Positions 1 to 11,506 of a stretch of 64,000 nucleotides of DNA are shown here, in pieces (position 1 is the stretch's first letter; each line of letters starts with the position of its first letter). The stretch is from Dendrobium chrysotoxum. Its lineage: Eukaryota; Streptophyta; Magnoliopsida; Asparagales; Orchidaceae. The notes beneath the pieces were generated by a model. The model was given only the letters and a program-made list of their open reading frames with translations, searched no databases and had not been told where the DNA came from. The stretch lies in assembly GCA_019925795.1 (NCBI GenBank), contig CM034297.1, positions 49,867,941-49,931,940 on the forward strand. The letters run 5' to 3'. The position numbers were made by a program, and so were the translations under genes.

Positions 1-799
1 ATAATTTAATAATATATGTAATTTTAAAGTATTTTAAAATACACATAAATTAATAAATAAACAAAAATAGGTTTTAAAATAAGGTAACTTAAAAAATAGT
101 TCAGATATATATGCATGAGAGATTCACCAGCCACCAAGGGAGGTTTTAAAAATAATTTTTATTTCAAAATAATTAATTATATTATTTAGATAATATTTAA
201 ATAGTTAAATAATCAAATAATACAAAAACCAGCCAGGAAAATAAAATTCAGACTCTGAAAATAATTTTAAATTAAAATTCATAATTTTCTGAAAAGAACG
301 ATGTATTATATGTTAAAATCCGATTTAAAATAAATAAGTTACGGATTTTTGAAGTTTTAAGGTAATTAAAGGATTTTAAAATAATTTAAAATAATTCATA
401 ATTAATAAAAAAAGGTAATTATCAAATTAAATTAAATTGGGAGTTGAAAGTTTCTGAAATTTTAAAATAATTTAAAATATAATAATAAATTTTAATTAAA
501 ATATTAAGATTTTAAATTATTTAATTAAATAAAAAATATTAAATAAATAATTAGTTTAAAATAAATCAATAATTATTAATTAATAAATAAAATACAGAAA
601 ACAATATTTAATTTTAAATAAAATAAAAATTATTATGAATTAAGAAAAATATTTAAATTAATTATTAATTATTAATTAATTAAAAATTTAAAATGGTTTA
701 AATAATGATAAAAAGAATTAAAATAATTTAAAATAAAGGAATAATTATTAATTAATAATTAAATAACAGAAAATAATGATCAATTTTTTTTAAAAAATA

Positions 800-1340
800 A
801 TATTATTACTTGTATAATAATACTATTAATATGATAATTCAATTATTAATAAAATAATAATGATATTAACAAAAATAATATCATTATTAAAATAATAATA
901 ATATTAATATAATAATAATAATATTATTAACATAATAATGATATTATTGATATGATAATAATAATATTGACTTACTAATATTATTATTAACATAATAATA
1001 ATATTAATATGAGAATGATAATATTAACATAATAATATTATTAATATAAAAATAATAGTATTATTAACATAATAATAATATTATTAATATAATAATAATA
1101 TCAATATGATAATTATACCATTAACATAATAATAATATTATTAATATAACATTAATATTAATATAAAAATAATAATATTAACATAATAATATTATTATTA
1201 ATATAATAATATTATTAATGTGATAATAATAATATCATTAACATAATAATAATATTACTAATATAATATTAATATTAACATAAAAATATTATTATTAACC
1301 TAATAATATTATTATTTATATAATAATAATAATAATTAAA
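800..1340. repeat. Degenerate TAA/TTA low-complexity tract
   Basis: About 540 bases are built almost entirely from AATAATATTATTAA-like words with interspersed ACATAA. It is an imperfect, self-complementary simple repeat inside the AT-rich part of copy E1. No coding potential. Confidence 0.8.
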
Positions 1341-2479
1341 ACAAAATAATTAATATTTAAAAATAATGATTTTTTACTATTTTATTAATTTTTAAAAATA
1401 TAAATATCATTTTAAAATAAAGAGGATAAAAATAAGATCAATTTGATATATTATACATATTTTTTGGATTAAAAATGGATTTATTATGATTTAATGAAGT
1501 TAAAATGATTTAAAATAAACTAAAACTCAAGAAAAAGCCTCAAAGTGACACTTGGCGGTTCAAGATAGGCCCCGCGGTCCACGGGTAATCATTGCCTGGT
1601 GGTGCAATGATTGCGCCGCCGGCATTGATTACCAATGATTGCGGTAATCATTCGAACCGCGGACGCGGTTCTTTAACCACGTCAGCGCTGACCGTTGGAT
1701 CGCTCGCCGTTTTGAATCAACAGCTCAGATCGAGCCGGATTGCAGGCGGAGCAGCGGATGGAGATCCGCGGTCGATCCGAACGGCGAAACAGCGGGATCT
1801 CGACCGTTGATTCTAAGATCAACAGTTCTGATCTCGCCCAACTGCATGTGGACGTATCCCGAAGCCCTAACCCTATTTTCGTCTCGTTCTCGCGGTCTAC
1901 TCGATGGAATCGAATGAAATTTTAAACGTATGGTCTAAACGTGAAGAGCATTCATGTGGGCATGATTTTGCGGTCTAAAACGCGATATGAACTATGCTAA
2001 TTAGATCTAGGTGTTTCTACTAGGGTTAGGGTTTTTACCTAATCCACACGGTGGATTCGGGAGATCTTGGGCTCTCTGAGCTTGTAGACTGTCCACGAAT
2101 GATTCCCTAGTTGAAGTCGAGTCCTGATATGCCTTGGATCGAATGGAAAAGGCCTTGGGATGTTTAGGGCTTCGATTCGCCGGAGATCTCGCCGGCGGTG
2201 GCCTTGATCGGTCGGGTTTGGCTTGGAAAGAGTGGAGAAGAGTTGAGAGAGCTCACCCACCAAAAATCTCGGCTTGGGAGATCTTGGAGAGAGAGAGAGA
2301 AAGCAAAAGTCCCTAAAATAAACCCTAATTCATCTATTTAATGCTTTAGACCTGAGATCAACGGCTAGGATTCAATCTCCATTCAATTAGGAGGGAAATA
2401 GAGTGATTTAGGCCGTGGTTTCAAATTAGAATAGATTGGGAATGATTTAAATGGCTTAATGGGCCTAATTTGACCTAAA

Positions 2480-2950
2480 TAGGCCATCTTGACCCATTAA
2501 GGGCTAGAGTTGACCAAGTCAATGTTTGACTTGGTCAAAACAGTCAACCAGGCTCAAGGGAGAAGTGGGTTGAGCCAAAGATGGGTTTGGATTTGATTAG
2601 AGCTTGGGTGGACCCATTAAAGCCAAATGGGTCAACCAGGTTGACCCAGGACCAAGTCTTGGTCCCAATGGGTCAAACCTAACCCACAAAGTCCAGTGGA
2701 GGAGAAAATAGGGCTTGGAGAGCCCTAAAATGGGTTTGAGGCCAAGGGAGAAAGATATGGGTTATTTTGGGTCAACCCTGGTTGACCTGGCCAACCAGGT
2801 TGACCCAAGGCCTGGGCCTGGGCTCAGCAGACTCAATTTGACCCACTAAACACAAGGGAGAGGGTCTTAGGTCTTGGTCTGGTCAATTTGACCAAGTCAA
2901 CTCCTTTGACCAGATTAGGGAGAAAACCAGGGTCAACAAACACATCTTTC
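2480..2950. repeat. Dense W-box-like palindrome tract in E1
   Basis: TTGACC and GGTCAA words occur every few tens of bases, often joined into near-perfect palindromes. One example is GGGTCAACCAGGTTGACCC at 2629-2647. A longer compound lies at 2769-2806. TTGAC(C/T) is the core of the plant WRKY-bound W box. Whether any site is bound is unknown. Confidence 0.7.
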
Positions 2951-2980
2951 TCCGATAACTCAACTTTATGAGTTTTTATT

Positions 2981-3790
2981 TTATTTTATTTTTTGTGAGT
3001 TGAGGCTTACGCCTTGATCTACCTTGATAGACTTATGCGTCCCCTCACTAGGCAAAATAAAAGTGGAAACAATGAACACAGCATCGTGCAAATTACCCAA
3101 ACATTGCACATTTGGAAAAATGGACTGTACAATTGCGTTTAGAATGTCAAAATTACTAGGAAAGGACCCCCCAATGTCGATTTGGAGCAAACAAATTTGA
3201 AACTGACAAACTACAAGCGCGATATTGCGCCAAGAAAATTTTTATAGCTCAAATATTCTTAGTATAAATTCTCATCTTATTAAAGAGGTCAACAAAGAGG
3301 ACATTCATCGAGCTGCCAACGTTAACTAGAATTCTCATTACCTCAAAATGATTGATGTCAATTAAAATACCTATGGAATCAAAATAGATGTTTTAGAAGG
3401 AAGACATGTCACTATCCCATAAATATTAATGGAGGAGTGGAATAATTCCAAAAAGAGTGGACCTAAAACTAAATAAATTGCTTCTAATTGCATTGGCAAG
3501 TGGCCTCAGCTCCAATTTCCTATTGTTTATATGCACTATTTTGATGATTTGAATGGTATTCCTCTTCTCGGCAACAACATCCCTCTAATTCTCCTCGATG
3601 AAAGAATTGTGCTCAGCAATAAACTCTTTCTTATGTTCCTTCCTAATTAGCTTCTTATCAAGGGACCACAAGACCTCACAACCCTCAATATGCCAATGGT
3701 TGTTATGGTACTTGTAAACCTTATAATGGAATGAATGATATCTTTCTTCATTGATGTGGGCCTTCTAAAGTACTCATGGATGCTGCCATG
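2981..3790 (-). pseudogene. Eroded Ty3 (Tat-like) gag/protease fragment
   Basis: Reading the minus strand, 3600-3780 gives an HNNHWHIEGCEVL stretch followed by a basic helix-like tail. This resembles the C-terminal gag region of Tat/Athila-type Ty3 elements, where a histidine/cysteine knuckle precedes 'LK-EIE-LI--G-L--F'. The open stretch at 2981-3190 (69 codons) contains an ILPSEGTHKSIKVDQGVSL segment. It resembles the conserved 'FPT--G---V-GDQ--A' segment between protease and reverse transcriptase of the same clade. Stops and frame changes interrupt the reading. The match is by eye to known families and is tentative. Confidence 0.4.
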
Positions 3791-3863
3791 ATAGTGGCAT
3801 GAGCAAAGTAATCCATTTAACACTACAATTTTTTTTTATTACATGTTGAACAACCTTCCAAAA

Positions 3864-4025
3864 CAGAGAAATCGTTACGTGCAGAGTCCAGACAGGAAAA
3901 CCGTCCAGATTCTATGAGGGTACAAAGCAAATACACAGCAAAAAATAAAACTGTGTATTTACTATGTACCATAATAGAATCCGAGCGGTCCTCCCGTCTG
4001 AACTACACATGTAATAATCTCTCTC
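3864..4025. mobile_element. Foldback MITE, ATTACGTG family (copy 1)
   Basis: The roughly 160-bp segment is an extended imperfect inverted repeat. Its left arm starts near GTTACGTGCAGAGTCCAGAC and its right arm ends near GTCTGAACTACACATGTAAT. The arms stay complementary inward to a centre at about 3945, with CTGTGTATTT opposite AAATACACAG. Related ends with a TTATTACGTG/CACGTAACAAT core occur at 6453-6635 and 37946-38103. There is no coding capacity. The superfamily is uncertain because no clear target duplication was found. Confidence 0.6.
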
Positions 4026-4392
4026 CATAGGAATTGTCTATACCCTTCAAATGAGCTTTTATATATATAGTTTAAGTTAGTAGGAAAGCTTAATTAAGAA
4101 GTGTGCGTGGGTTGGAACCCCACAGACAGCCATAATAAATATTTTAATTTAGTACATATTCCTTCTTAAATTAAACATACTGTAGACTTGTTTTTATATA
4201 AGAGTATAGCATTAATAATACGTTGTTTTTTTAATTATTTCACTTCTTTTAAGATTAAATAATTAGCAAAATTGTTTAAAAAACTGCACTAATATTATTC
4301 TGCTACTGATCTTAAAATGTTTGAACTTATGCAAAAGGAATATTCTTCAAATTATTCCCAGATGTTTGCCTCTGAATGAAATAATTGTTGGG

Positions 4393-4394
<2 letters not shown>

Positions 4395-4441
<47 letters not shown>

Positions 4442-4481
4442 TCCAAACTTTCTCTCTCTCTCTCTCTCTTTGTAATTTCCA

Positions 4482-4529
<48 letters not shown>
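4395..4529. repeat. Compound (CT)n microsatellite
   Basis: Three (CT)n tracts (4395-4435, 4451-4470, 4485-4529) are each followed by nearly the same linker, TGTAATKTCC. Open frames across it (Ser-Leu or Arg-Glu repeats) come from the dinucleotide and are not genes. Confidence 0.95.
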
Positions 4530-4534
<5 letters not shown>

Positions 4535-5376
4535 TTCCAAATTTGAAAGCTTGCTTAAATGTTTGTCATGGAAATTTTTATTTTCCACTAAGAGTTCTTT
4601 TAGGTGAATAGCATTTATTTGTAGAAGGAAATTAAATATAGGTCCTTATTTTGATATAAATGTAATTATTTTGATTTACATTTCTATCATTTTCACTAAT
4701 ATTTTCATTTATAAATTGAGTAGAAAATTTGATAGATTAATTTATACTCACTAAATTTACTTTAAAATTAGTGTAAAGCAAAGTTTAATTAATAAATTAT
4801 ATTAAATGGCAAATTAGAATTTTTAAGTTAGAGAGAGTGAAAAATTTTAATCAAAATTTTTGGGAGGAAAAAGTTCTTAAATATATGCGATTCTAAAAAA
4901 ATTTAAATCTAAAAATTATTAATTACACAAAATTATATTTATTTTTTAATTTGGGAGAACTCAAGTGCACATATTACACTCATAGTAAAATAATTTAAAT
5001 AAATAATAATTTATCATAATTAAATTAAAATCAAGATATTTTTATCAATATTTTTTTGTCTCCTAAAAAAAATATGAAATACTTTGATAAGGGCCTTTCA
5101 TGTGTCATCATAGGTGTACTTCTTGACCAATAATTCTCTAACATAGGCTCCACCCTTACCCTCTTCTCCTTTTGGCCACACTTTCTATAATTTTGTCTTT
5201 TTTTTCCCCATTAGTGCACTCTTTTAGTATTTCACAACCATTTTGGCTTTCATGTAAGGTAAGACACTCACATTTGATGAAGTAATCTCAATTATGTGTT
5301 TAGTTGGTTATAATTCATTGTTCAAATGTTGATTTTGAGTTTTTTTTTTCTTTAGGGTTTAGTTATTATAGACTAA
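4530..5376. other. AT-rich non-coding stretch
   Basis: No open frame, RNA gene or recognisable element end was found. Composition is AT-rich with poly(T) and poly(A) runs. Confidence 0.6.
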
Positions 5377-5496
5377 AGCTTCGTTTGGGACAGTTTTTTT
5401 ACTGCTTCTTAAAGCAATTTTATAGTATAAAAAACTTAATTTTTTAACTAAAAATCTGCTTTAAGAAGAAGCAAGAAAGCCTTCCCAAATGAAGCC
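5377..5496. mobile_element. Tourist-like MITE (copy a) with TAA target duplication
   Basis: The roughly 120-bp element has imperfect terminal inverted repeats, with the left end AGCTTCGTTTGGGACAG and the right end CCCAAATGAAGCC. TAA flanks it on both sides (5374-5376 and 5497-5499). The 3-bp TAA duplication and the GG..TTTGG terminus fit PIF/Harbinger (Tourist) MITEs. It belongs to a family with about a dozen members in this window. A more decayed second member abuts it at about 5500-5611. Confidence 0.75.
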
Positions 5497-5499
5497 TAA

Positions 5500-5611
5500 A
5501 CCATCGTTTGTGAAGACTTTCTTACTGCTTTATGAAACTATTTTTTAATAAAAAATCTATTGAAAATAGAAAAAATACAATGATCTAAAACTATCCCAAA
5601 CGAAGTCTAAG
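5500..5611. mobile_element. Decayed Tourist-like MITE (copy b)
   Basis: It starts with CATCGTTTGTGAAGACTTTC and ends with CTATCCCAAACGAAGTC, the family's terminal inverted repeats, but the interior is diverged. It lies directly next to copy a. Confidence 0.6.
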
Positions 5612-6452
5612 TAGATCTGATTTTTCTTAAATTGAATGAGATTATTACTTGAGTTGCTATAGCTATTAAATAAATATGTTCAATTACTCAAAGCTTATTA
5701 TTATTACAAGTTTGGTTTGAATGTTTCAACACTTTGTTATAGTCTCTAAGTATTATAAGAACTTAGTAGAAATATATATATTTATAGGTTATAATGAGTG
5801 TAGCTATTCTGAAATTGAATTTTATTAGTGGCTAAGAAACTACAATTATTTCAACATTGGATTAGGTTAATGGTGAGCAAAGATAGGGCAAAAAGTTTCT
5901 TTTAACTATGACAATTTGGGAAAAAATTACAACATTCTAATTAATTTTTTGATAAAAAAATAAACTTGAAAGTCTTATATCTAATTTAAAATGAATTTAA
6001 AATTAATATAATACATAAATTATTTATGTTACATTCATCTCAAAATATTCTTAAATAAAGAACTAATTATCTTACTTTAATTATTAGCATAATAATTTAA
6101 AAAAGTATTTTAATGATAATTACATTAAAATAATAATAATTATTATTATTATTTGAATCATTAAATAAATAGCCTCAACTCTTGCAGGTATTTGAACTGA
6201 CAAGACATTTGTCACATTTATTTATTTATTGTTAGGTCATGTCAGATTTATCCAAAAAGGCCAACTCAGAGTTAATAATTGAAAGTACACAATCATCATT
6301 TTCTGAATTGTCCCAATTTTTTTTGGGGAAAATTTAATTGATCCCAATTTCAAATTGCTGAGAATTGGCGAAAATTTTACTCATCATTCTAAAAGGTACT
6401 GCCATTTTCACATATGAAAAATTATTTGCATAACACAGATAAAAATATTCAT
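5612..6452. other. AT-rich non-coding stretch
   Basis: No gene or complete element was found. Runs of ATTATTATTATT occur near 6130-6155. Confidence 0.55.
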
Positions 6453-6635
6453 GAAAAATTATTACGTGCGGATGTCGAATATATCTGAAAGTCAATCAAA
6501 ATATATTATTTCATTAATATGTAATTTTATATTGATACACAACTGTATACTTGATCAATATACAACTATATATTAGGTGGCGTGACGCAATCTAATTGGT
6601 CTCTGGAGTTCGATGTCCACACGTAACAATTTCTC
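6453..6635. mobile_element. Foldback MITE, ATTACGTG family (copy 2)
   Basis: The left end AATTATTACGTGCGGATGTC pairs with the right end GATGTCCACACGTAACAATT. It is about 183 bp with no open frame. It is the same terminal family as copies at 3864-4025 and 37946-38103. Confidence 0.7.
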
Positions 6636-6814
6636 AATATCTACACGGCTCACTTGATCTCAATTCGAAATTTACGTATGTAATATGTATATGAGTTTGT
6701 ATTAATTGGCCTAAATATTCCAAAAAAAATAAAAATATCTAATGTTTATTTTTAATAGTTTCAAGAATAACTTACTTTCAAAATTAAAATTAAAAAAATA
6801 AAAACATAAATGAA

Positions 6815-6834
6815 ATATATATATATATATATAT
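6815..6834. repeat. (AT)n microsatellite
   Basis: A perfect alternating AT run of about 20 bases. Confidence 0.9.
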
Positions 6835-6949
6835 CTTAAGAAAATGATCACAAATGTTAATGTTATTGATAATGATGAATAGTTAAGCTTTCAAGGGTAA
6901 GAATTCCTCTCCAGAGCTATAATGCCTGAAAAATAATCTAATATTCTAA

Positions 6950-7075
6950 GTAGATTTTATTTGGGACGGCTTTTTTATATATTTTTTAAAGTAATTTGTT
7001 AGTACAAAAATTAAAATTTTTGTACTATAAAGCTATTTTAAAAAGCAGTATGAAAATCATCCCAAAGAAAATCAT
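6950..7075. mobile_element. Decayed Tourist-like MITE (copy c)
   Basis: The left end TTTATTTGGGACGGCTTTTT and right end ATCATCCCAAAGAAAAT keep the family's TTTGGGA/TCCCAAA termini. The internal AGTACAAAAATT and TTTTTGTACTA words match the other members. Confidence 0.6.
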
Positions 7076-7412
7076 AATTTTAAGCATAAAAGAAATAAAA
7101 TTCATGTGTGAAACTATTTATTGGGCAGCTTCAGAAGCTACTAAAGGAAATCTGTGGGGGGTAGGAGACAATTACCGGGTGACCACTCCTTGAAGCGCTA
7201 AGTTCGCCATGCCCCTACAGGAAATCCAGCTTAATGTCAGTTAAATGTGAAGAAAAGTTCATAATACTTTAAAAGAAAAAAATAAAAAAAAGATAATCAA
7301 ATGATCCATATCAGGAACAAAATTTGTGCTTCATAGTAACCCACATAAAAGAAGGTAATCATCGTGATATTTAAATAGTTCAAATGAGCAACGATAGTTC
7401 AAATCACCATAA

Positions 7413-7809
7413 GGGGCTGTTTAGTAGCATCCAGGATTTCATTTAAGTAGGATTTCGTAAATACTCTAAATCCGGATTTATGAAATCCTGAGGGGGTTAA
7501 ATCCTGAAAACTGTTTGGTAAGATTCATGATAAATCCTGATAAATTCTATGTGACTGTTTGGCTATTCTACTCAGATTTAAGGTGGTTGAAATTTCTGAG
7601 TGGAGTTTCTTCTTTCCCGTGCCAATAGAGCCAGCGGATTTCTTAAATCCGGCAAAAAATAGGATTTCGGAAATCCGGGATTTAGCATGAAAAGGCAGAA
7701 TTTTCCGTCTACGGCGGCTTTCATTTGGCGTGAGATTTGGTTTTACATTTTAGGCTATTTGGCTGGATTTCGCTCAAATCTGGCCTAAATCCTGCTACCA
7801 AATAGCCCC
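7413..7809. mobile_element. Larger Tourist-like element (about 397 bp) with TAA target duplication
   Basis: The left end is GGGGCTGTTTAGTAGCA. The right end, read on the other strand, is GGGGCTATTTGGTAGCA. TAA flanks it exactly at 7410-7412 and 7810-7812. The interior carries many short AAATCC/GGATTT words in both orientations. The termini and 3-bp TAA duplication point to PIF/Harbinger. There is no transposase, so it is non-autonomous. Confidence 0.8.
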
Positions 7810-7854
7810 TAAGAGTTTTCTCTGATTAATCTTATTTTGTCACAATTGTTGACG

Positions 7855-9800
7855 CTAATTCAGCTCATAGTCTGACCTAGCTTCTCGAGGCTGTCTATTT
7901 ATGCATAGTTTTTGAAGACAAATCTTCCATTTTAACCCCAATTCCCACTTTAATGCACAGAGAAGAAGCAACTCTCTGCCTGAGGAGGAGGAGAAGAATA
8001 GACATTTAACCCCTTCAAATTCAGAGAAGAGAAAGGATAAGCACATGTAATGTTGTTTTTAAACAATTAATCAACACAAATTTGAAGTTCATCACAATGG
8101 TTAACAATTCAATGGTTTTGAATTCGACTAACGATGAAAAGAGGTAACCATTCGATGATTTTGATTACTAATAGGATGAAGAGACACCAATGACGAGCAA
8201 AACTTGTGATCGATCAATCATCGTTCAAGCATTCACTTCAAAGGATGTGAAGATATTCATGCATAATCCCACATGAGCATACTAATAGCTCAGAGAGTAC
8301 ATATACGGCCATCCTTACTAATTTCCTAGTCCAAGCATGATGCAGATCCAAGTTTCACAGACACTTTCTAAGAGGATCCTTACGTATGCTCTCAATCTCC
8401 ACTTAGATTAACATTTGCTGGGGCTTCTTCCGATTGATAGGTGATTAACAAAGGTGGAGCTAGCGCATCGACAACGAGCTCCAAGGAAGATCATCCCATC
8501 ACGAATCAAAAGCACAAGGCCTCCAGATTAAACTTATTTTTGGATCAGTAAAGATTATTAGAAATTGGTGCCCTCCTGAAGTGAAACGACGCCATTAGAA
8601 GCACAACAATGTTTTCTCCACTCATCTTCAAGGGATGATGGCTATTCATTGAGATGATTCGATGCAAACTGATAACGTTAATGGAACTACCGATTTGGTA
8701 TTTTGAATGGTCTTAGTAGGCATAATAATTTCATGACCTATAGGTACCGAGTTTCTATTATCCATGGCATTCAAACAATTCGCACTGCGTAGTTTCAAGA
8801 AGCATGCACAAGAGTAATCATAGGGAAATCAACATTTAAAGTCAGCGGGCATTAGGCAATATTCCTAATCTGAACTTTCAATGTGAGGTTTGCTCCTAGG
8901 AAAGTTCCCGTTCATTATTTCTTTGGTCAGAGTTGCACATTAGTCTCTATAATAGATAGCTCCATATTTTCCTTGAAAATGCTTGCAGATAGTTATCAAG
9001 CTAAGCCCTCTAAAAAGAGCAGTAAATTGATCTTGATATTTCTGCCTGTTGGTTGACTACTTGGGTATAAACAAAGGTTATGTAGCAAAAAAGGGTATGA
9101 TGTTGCTCTTTATCAATCGCGGTGACATGAAGAGGAATGCATGGAAATCCATTCTGGTAATTTTTTTTTTTGAAGGCAAGTAGGAGGCGAGCAAGCTGGT
9201 TTTATAACCTATCTTTCCCCTGATCTCTTAGTTGTTGGTGCTAGTTTGAAACACGTGCCATGTAATAACATGAGGGGAATGAAGTGGGCAGAGTGATTGT
9301 TGAGACTAAATGACTCAAACATTATACATACTCACATCAAGGGTTCGTTCACAACAATAAAGCATCAATAGTGTAGCCCAATGCTTAGTCTATTCGTCTA
9401 TGCAGCCCTTGTTACACAACCACACATACTAAAATGTGTATAATCTGAAAGGAACTAATGGAGGCATCAAAGAATTATTGAAATGCCAAAGAAAGTGCCC
9501 TCTTATCTTTTTTATTGTAAAGGCAGGAAGGAGAAGGATAATTACGGCATGATCATGAATTTCAACTAGTTTTAATGGAACACTAGAGACAAGGAAAAGA
9601 GCAAACTATGCAGAAATTTACCATAGAGTTCTGGAGGAAAGTTCCCTTGAGATATCCTTAGAAGGATTTTTTTTTTTTAAACTGAAATATGCGGGAGGGT
9701 TACAAGACGCAAATATGAGCAGAGGCTATTTTGCGTGGGGAGCATATGAAAAGCAAGGTCTCAAGCCAAGGTAAAGAATCAGATCAACCAAAACAGCAAA
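7855..9800 (+). pseudogene. Possible eroded Ty3 element with PBS-like site near 8575
   Basis: Around 8573-8590 the plus strand reads ATTGGTGCCCTCCTGAAG. This resembles the tRNA primer-binding site and following bases (TTGGCGCCGTCTGTGG) that sit just after the 5' LTR in Tat-type Ty3 elements. No protein similarity survives in the following 1.2 kb, which holds no long open frame. This is a weak call based on one motif; otherwise I see nothing in this stretch. Confidence 0.3.
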
Positions 9801-10239
9801 GGACCATATGTGGGCATATAGCAAAGGATCACGTGTGACCGTATAGTGTTGACAATGAGCCCTAATGACCCCGTGAGCCATTTGAATCATATGTGGCTCA
9901 TTAGTGATTTGATGATAACAAATTTATATATTGTGTTATCTAATGGTTTGCTACGTGTTTCTATGGGTTAACTTGATATCAACTCAGTATGAAGATGATG
10001 ACTTGCTCTACTAGGCACTTAAGGCTTTTCTAGCTTGAAGATGAATAATAAATGGTATATCAAGATAATTCAATAAGGCAAAGTGAAGATCCAAAGAATC
10101 AACTCAGTGTGTGTGCTTATGATATTTCTCTATTAGACTGTGTGAATAGTTTATCCTAAAACATCTCAAGGATCATAAAGACATAATTAAAATTAATTAA
10201 AATTATTTTTTTAAATAACAATTAAGACCTTATCAATGC

Positions 10240-11506
10240 AACAACAATAACATCAAGCCTTTATCCAACTACATGGGGTCGGCTATATAAATCCTTCTTC
10301 TCCATTGTGTCTTATTAAGATTCAAATTTTTATTTAAGTCTAATAAAAATATCATTTCTAATTGACTTTGAACCGGACACAATGGAGAAAAAGGATTCAT
10401 GTTGCCGACCCCACGTAGTGGGACAAAGGCTTGTTATTGTTGTTGTTGTTGTTGTAAAAATATCATTTCTAATATTTTCTAATCAAGTTTTTTTAGGTTT
10501 GCCTATACCTTTTTTAACATAGGCCAAATCTAATACATCTAGTCTCCTAACCATGTCATCAGAAGGCTGACGTTTTATATGTCCAAATCATCTAAGGTCA
10601 CTCCCTCTAATCTTATCTGCCACTAGATCTACTCTAACCTTCATGTATATACTCGTTTCGTATTCTGTCTCTAAGAGTGAAGCCACTCATCCACCTAAAC
10701 ATCCTCATCTCTACAACTCTTAATTTAATTTTATGTTTCTCTTTTAATGCCCAACATTCTGCACCATAAAGCATTGCAGGTCTCACCATCTTATAGAATT
10801 TTCCCTTAAGTTTGACAGGTACTGTTCTATCACAGAACAGGCCTGATGCATTCCTCCACTTTAACCATCCAACTTGAATTCTACTAATAATATCCACATC
10901 TATTTCACCATTATTTTGAAAATTAGACCCAAGATATCTAAAACATGTACTCTTATTAATGACTTGATCGTCCAAAGTCACAATCCCCCTACTAGATCTA
11001 TTAATATTAAAGCTACACTCCATATATTCGGTTTTAAATCTACTCAAACGAAAACCTTTAGACTCTAAGGTTGATCTCTATAATTCAAGTTTTCCTTCAA
11101 CACTCACTCTAGTTTTATCAGCAAGAATAATATCATCAGCAAAAAACATACACCATAGTACATCCTCTTGCAAATGCCTAGTAAGAACATCCAAGACTAA
11201 AGCAAAGAGATATGGGCTAAAAGTTGATCCTTAATATAATCCAATTGAAATAGAAAAATACTTTATCAAACCGCCTTGTGCATGAACACAAGTAATAACT
11301 CCTACATACATATCCTTAATGACTTGAATATAAGCATTATTAATTATTTTCTTTTCTAGAACTCTCCAGAGCACTTCCCTTGAAACTTTATCATATACTT
11401 TCTCTAAATCAATAAGTATCATATGTAGATCTTTCTTATTCTCTCTATACATCTCCATGAAACTTCTCAATAAATGTATACAAAAGTGCCTAAATATGCT
11501 TAACAA
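10240..11506 (-). pseudogene. RTE-type LINE, 5'-truncated, reverse transcriptase remnant
   Basis: The minus strand encodes the C-terminal half of a plant RTE-clade reverse transcriptase. From 11506 down it reads KDLHMILIDLEKVYDKVSRE, the core domain start. The catalytic FADD lies at 11132-11143. Then comes the tail region CFRYLGSNFQNNGEID (10634-11047), followed by GWLKWRNASGLFCDR and YGAECWALKEKHKIKLRVVE. The element ends on the minus strand in GACCCCATGTAG and a TTATTGTTGTTG tail near 10235-10290, typical for this family. Frame breaks and the missing 5' half (endonuclease) show it is dead. A second RTE tail is inserted within its 3' part. Confidence 0.88.
10363..10455 (+). mobile_element. 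Nested 93-bp RTE LINE tail with 18-bp target duplication
   Basis: This short 5'-truncated insertion lies in the plus orientation. It contains CCGACCCCACGTAGTGGG and ends in a TTGTTGTTGTTGTTG tail. It is bounded by an exact 18-bp duplication, aaaaatatcatttctaat, at 10345-10362 and 10456-10473. It sits inside the older minus-strand RTE copy, so it is the younger insertion. Confidence 0.9.

Larger units (their letters stand above)
1..2960 (+). repeat. LTR-like repeat family E, copy E1 (left end outside the window)
   Basis: The segment has three parts: a very AT-rich stretch (1-1500), a GC-rich island (about 1550-2320), and a tract full of TTGACC/GGTCAA palindromes (about 2480-2950). The same order of island, inverted-repeat cluster and palindrome tract recurs at 61050-63130 and, in part, at 58480-60060. 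Shared landmarks include an island with CAATGATTG hairpins and CCGCGG, a 'gttttgaatca' segment, and an 'agggttagggttttTACCTAATCC'-type segment. Short minus-strand open frames in all three copies are only weakly alike, so I do not call a gene. The size and layout suggest a long LTR of a Ty3-type element. That is inference: neither end nor a target duplication was found. Confidence 0.6.

Noticed and set aside
4321..4588. Ser-Leu and Arg-Glu repeat frames
   Set aside because: Translation of the CT microsatellite.
7140..7220. Possible 5S rRNA-like fragment (GGGTGACCACTCC)
   Set aside because: Only a short chance-level match; the box order of 5S genes is absent.
8300..9800. Full Ty3 gag in this stretch
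   Set aside because: Only the PBS-like motif near 8575 was convincing; no protein blocks could be read.
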